Under the pieces are notes generated by a model. That model was given only the letters and a program-made list of their open reading frames with translations, was not told where the DNA came from and did no database searches. From positions 1 through 6,394 of the forward strand of contig JBOGEX010000134.1 in NCBI GenBank assembly GCA_050741915.1: DNA of 6,394 nucleotides. Direction: 5' to 3'. Both the position numbers and the translations under genes were made by a program. The stretch is from JACCTH01 sp050741915. Its GTDB lineage: Bacteria > Actinomycetota > Acidimicrobiia > Spongiisociales > ZC4RG35. Below are positions 5,025-6,394 of this stretch, piece by piece; within the stretch, counting starts at the first letter, position 1, and each line of letters opens with the position of its first letter.

Positions 5025-6394
5025 ATGCATCGCCGCCTTACCGCGTCTCTAGCTGTCGCTGTCCTCGCCTTGACGGTCCTGGTCTGGCCCGAGCCTAGGG
5101 GCCGGGCAGCCACCGTCAACCAGGTGTCGGGGACCGTCAATTTCGACGCCACCACCATGGTCGGACCAGACGAGATCCTCCAATTCGACCCTGCCCAGAA
5201 CACCACGCTCGAGGTCGCAGGCAACCTCGTCATTGAAGGGGCACTGGAGATGAAGCCCAACCCGGGGGTGCAGCACATACTCCGTTTTGTGGGGGTGAAC
5301 GAGGCAGCTTTCGCCGGTGAAGGCATGTCGGTCTTGGAATCGGATCGAGGGCTGTGGGTCATGGGCGCCGGCCGGCTTGACCTCCTCGGCCAGGCCAAGA
5401 CGGGTTGGAACCGCACCGGCGTCGATCCGACGTGGACATCGACCGACGAGCTCAAAGTAAGCCCCACCGCGGTGGGCGACTACGGCGCCTCGGGCTTTGC
5501 CACCTTCTCGCTCGGAGGATCAGTTCCCCGAGCCGATGCGAGCGTGCCCGCGGCCGAGGTGATCAATCTCACTCGGTCGGTGACGATCGAGGGAACGGCC
5601 CCCGGGCGGAGCCACGTCTTCATAATGAGTTCAAGCCCCCAAAGCATTCGCTTTGCCCGCTTCCGACACATGGGTCCTCGCCAAGTCGAAGGAGGTGCCA
5701 CCGCCGGCGTGCTCGGCCGCTACCCGGTCCATTTCCACATGATGGGAGAGGGAGCGAGAGGCTCGATCGTGGAGGGATCGGTGGTCACCCAGTCGGGGAA
5801 TCGGGCCTTCGTAACCCACGCCTCGAACGGCGTCACCCTCCGCGGCAACGTTGCATACGACATAGTGGAGACGCCCTTCTGGTGGGATGAGACCGAACCC
5901 AGCAATGACATCGTCTGGGATGGCAACTTCGCCGGGTATGTGCGCTCCGACCCGCCGCTGCAGCACTCGACCGTTGCCGGATTCCGCATCGGTATGGGCG
6001 TGGGCAACGTGGCCACCGGCAATGTCGCGGCCGGCATCGTTGGAACCGGCAACTGCGCCGGGTTCCAGTGGGGTCCCGAGGGTGACCCCCAATGGACCTT
6101 CAACAACGACCTTGCCCACAACGTTCGCTGTCATGGCGCCCGCGTCTGGCGGAATGACAGCGTCAACGTTCTAGTCCAGGACTATGTGGCCTACCGCAAC
6201 GGCGAGTCAGGCATCAACCACGGTGCCTACGGCAACTCGTTTCAGTACGCCAACGTCTATCTGTTCCAGAACGCCGACTTCGGCATCATCAACCACACCT
6301 TCTCGAAGGCCATCCGCCCACCCACCGAGCAACAGACTTGGAGTTGTGTCACCGTGGCCGGATCGCCGACAGCCATCAAGATCATGCACTCGGG
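5025..6394 (+). CDS. Secreted G8/CEMIP-like right-handed beta-helix protein (3' end cut by window edge)
   Basis: I translated 456 codons by hand from ATG 5025; no stop occurs before the edge. Residues 1-29 form a Sec-type signal peptide (positive MHRR, hydrophobic core to about Trp21, cleavage near GRAA-TV), so the product is exported. Residues 31-130 are beta-rich with G8-like features (TLEVAGNLVIEGALEM, then GRLDLLGQAKTGWNRTG). EVINLTRSVTIEGTA (178-192) matches the block leading into the helix in CEMIP-type proteins. Next come GRYPVHFHMMGEG (231-243), NRAFVTHASNGVTLRGNVAYD (259-279) and PFWWDETE (284-291), all closely like CEMIP/TMEM2/PKHD1L1 as I remember them. Repeating coil patterns continue (VGNVATGNVAAGIVGTGN 326-343; NNDLAHNVRCHG 360-371). 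Animal members are linked to hyaluronan binding or depolymerisation, so a role in binding or cutting an extracellular polyanionic glycan is inferred, not shown. Other beta-helix functions (lyase, epimerase, adhesin) remain possible. The protein may continue for hundreds of residues. Confidence 0.85.
   Translation, partial: MHRRLTASLAVAVLALTVLVWPEPRGRAATVNQVSGTVNFDATTMVGPDEILQFDPAQNTTLEVAGNLVIEGALEMKPNPGVQHILRFVGVNEAAFAGEGMSVLESDRGLWVMGAGRLDLLGQAKTGWNRTGVDPTWTSTDELKVSPTAVGDYGASGFATFSLGGSVPRADASVPAAEVINLTRSVTIEGTAPGRSHVFIMSSSPQSIRFARFRHMGPRQVEGGATAGVLGRYPVHFHMMGEGARGSIVEGSVVTQSGNRAFVTHASNGVTLRGNVAYDIVETPFWWDETEPSNDIVWDGNFAGYVRSDPPLQHSTVAGFRIGMGVGNVATGNVAAGIVGTGNCAGFQWGPEGDPQWTFNNDLAHNVRCHGARVWRNDSVNVLVQDYVAYRNGESGINHGAYGNSFQYANVYLFQNADFGIINHTFSKAIRPPTEQQTWSCVTVAGSPTAIKIMHS

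Noticed and set aside
4904..6389. Minus-strand open frames across the beta-helix gene (4904-5467, 5631-6134, 5720-6121, 6207-6389) and a plus-strand one at 5405-5890
   Set aside because: They are shadows of the continuous 5025 frame, which has a signal peptide and recognisable beta-helix blocks.
1..6394. tRNA, rRNA, CRISPR, insertion sequence or attachment site
   Set aside because: No cloverleaf, spaced repeat array, transposase motif or terminal inverted repeat was found on reading either strand.

Overview
The window is high-GC, almost fully coding bacterial DNA. Most starts are GTG, and three of the five genes are preceded by purine-rich Shine-Dalgarno sequences. This fits an actinobacterium or similar high-GC lineage, but no marker gene fixes the taxon. 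No RNA gene, insertion sequence, CRISPR array or phage feature was seen. The five genes are all plausible members of a cell-surface or extracellular glycan locus.

Layout. On the minus strand, reading right to left, are a GT4-type glycosyltransferase (3267 to 2083), an 84-bp gap, an ABC exporter ATPase (1998 to 820) and its ABC-2 permease (823 to beyond the left edge). ATPase and permease overlap by four bases (GTGA) and are clearly a translationally coupled pair. The gap between glycosyltransferase and ATPase holds a weak terminator-like palindrome and a possible extended -10 promoter, so the exporter may be only partly co-transcribed with the glycosyltransferase.

Head-to-head with the glycosyltransferase is a PAPS-type sulfotransferase on the plus strand (about 3248 to 4123). 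Its 5' end abuts or overlaps the glycosyltransferase 5' end. Tail-to-tail with it, one base away, is a second, quite different sulfotransferase on the minus strand (4913 to 4125). After a 111-bp divergent intergenic region, a plus-strand gene starts at 5025 and runs off the right edge. It encodes a secreted protein whose N-terminal part looks like a G8-type beta domain, followed by a right-handed beta-helix strongly reminiscent of the animal CEMIP/TMEM2/PKHD1L1 family (the GRYPVHFH block and a following NVAYD block).

Working model (inference): the glycosyltransferase builds a sugar acceptor, one or both sulfotransferases sulfate it or a related molecule, the ABC-2 exporter moves a product across the membrane, and the secreted beta-helix protein binds or processes a polyanionic glycan outside the cell. 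Each family assignment rests on visible motifs. The functional link between genes rests on proximity alone, since the strands alternate and no single operon joins all five.
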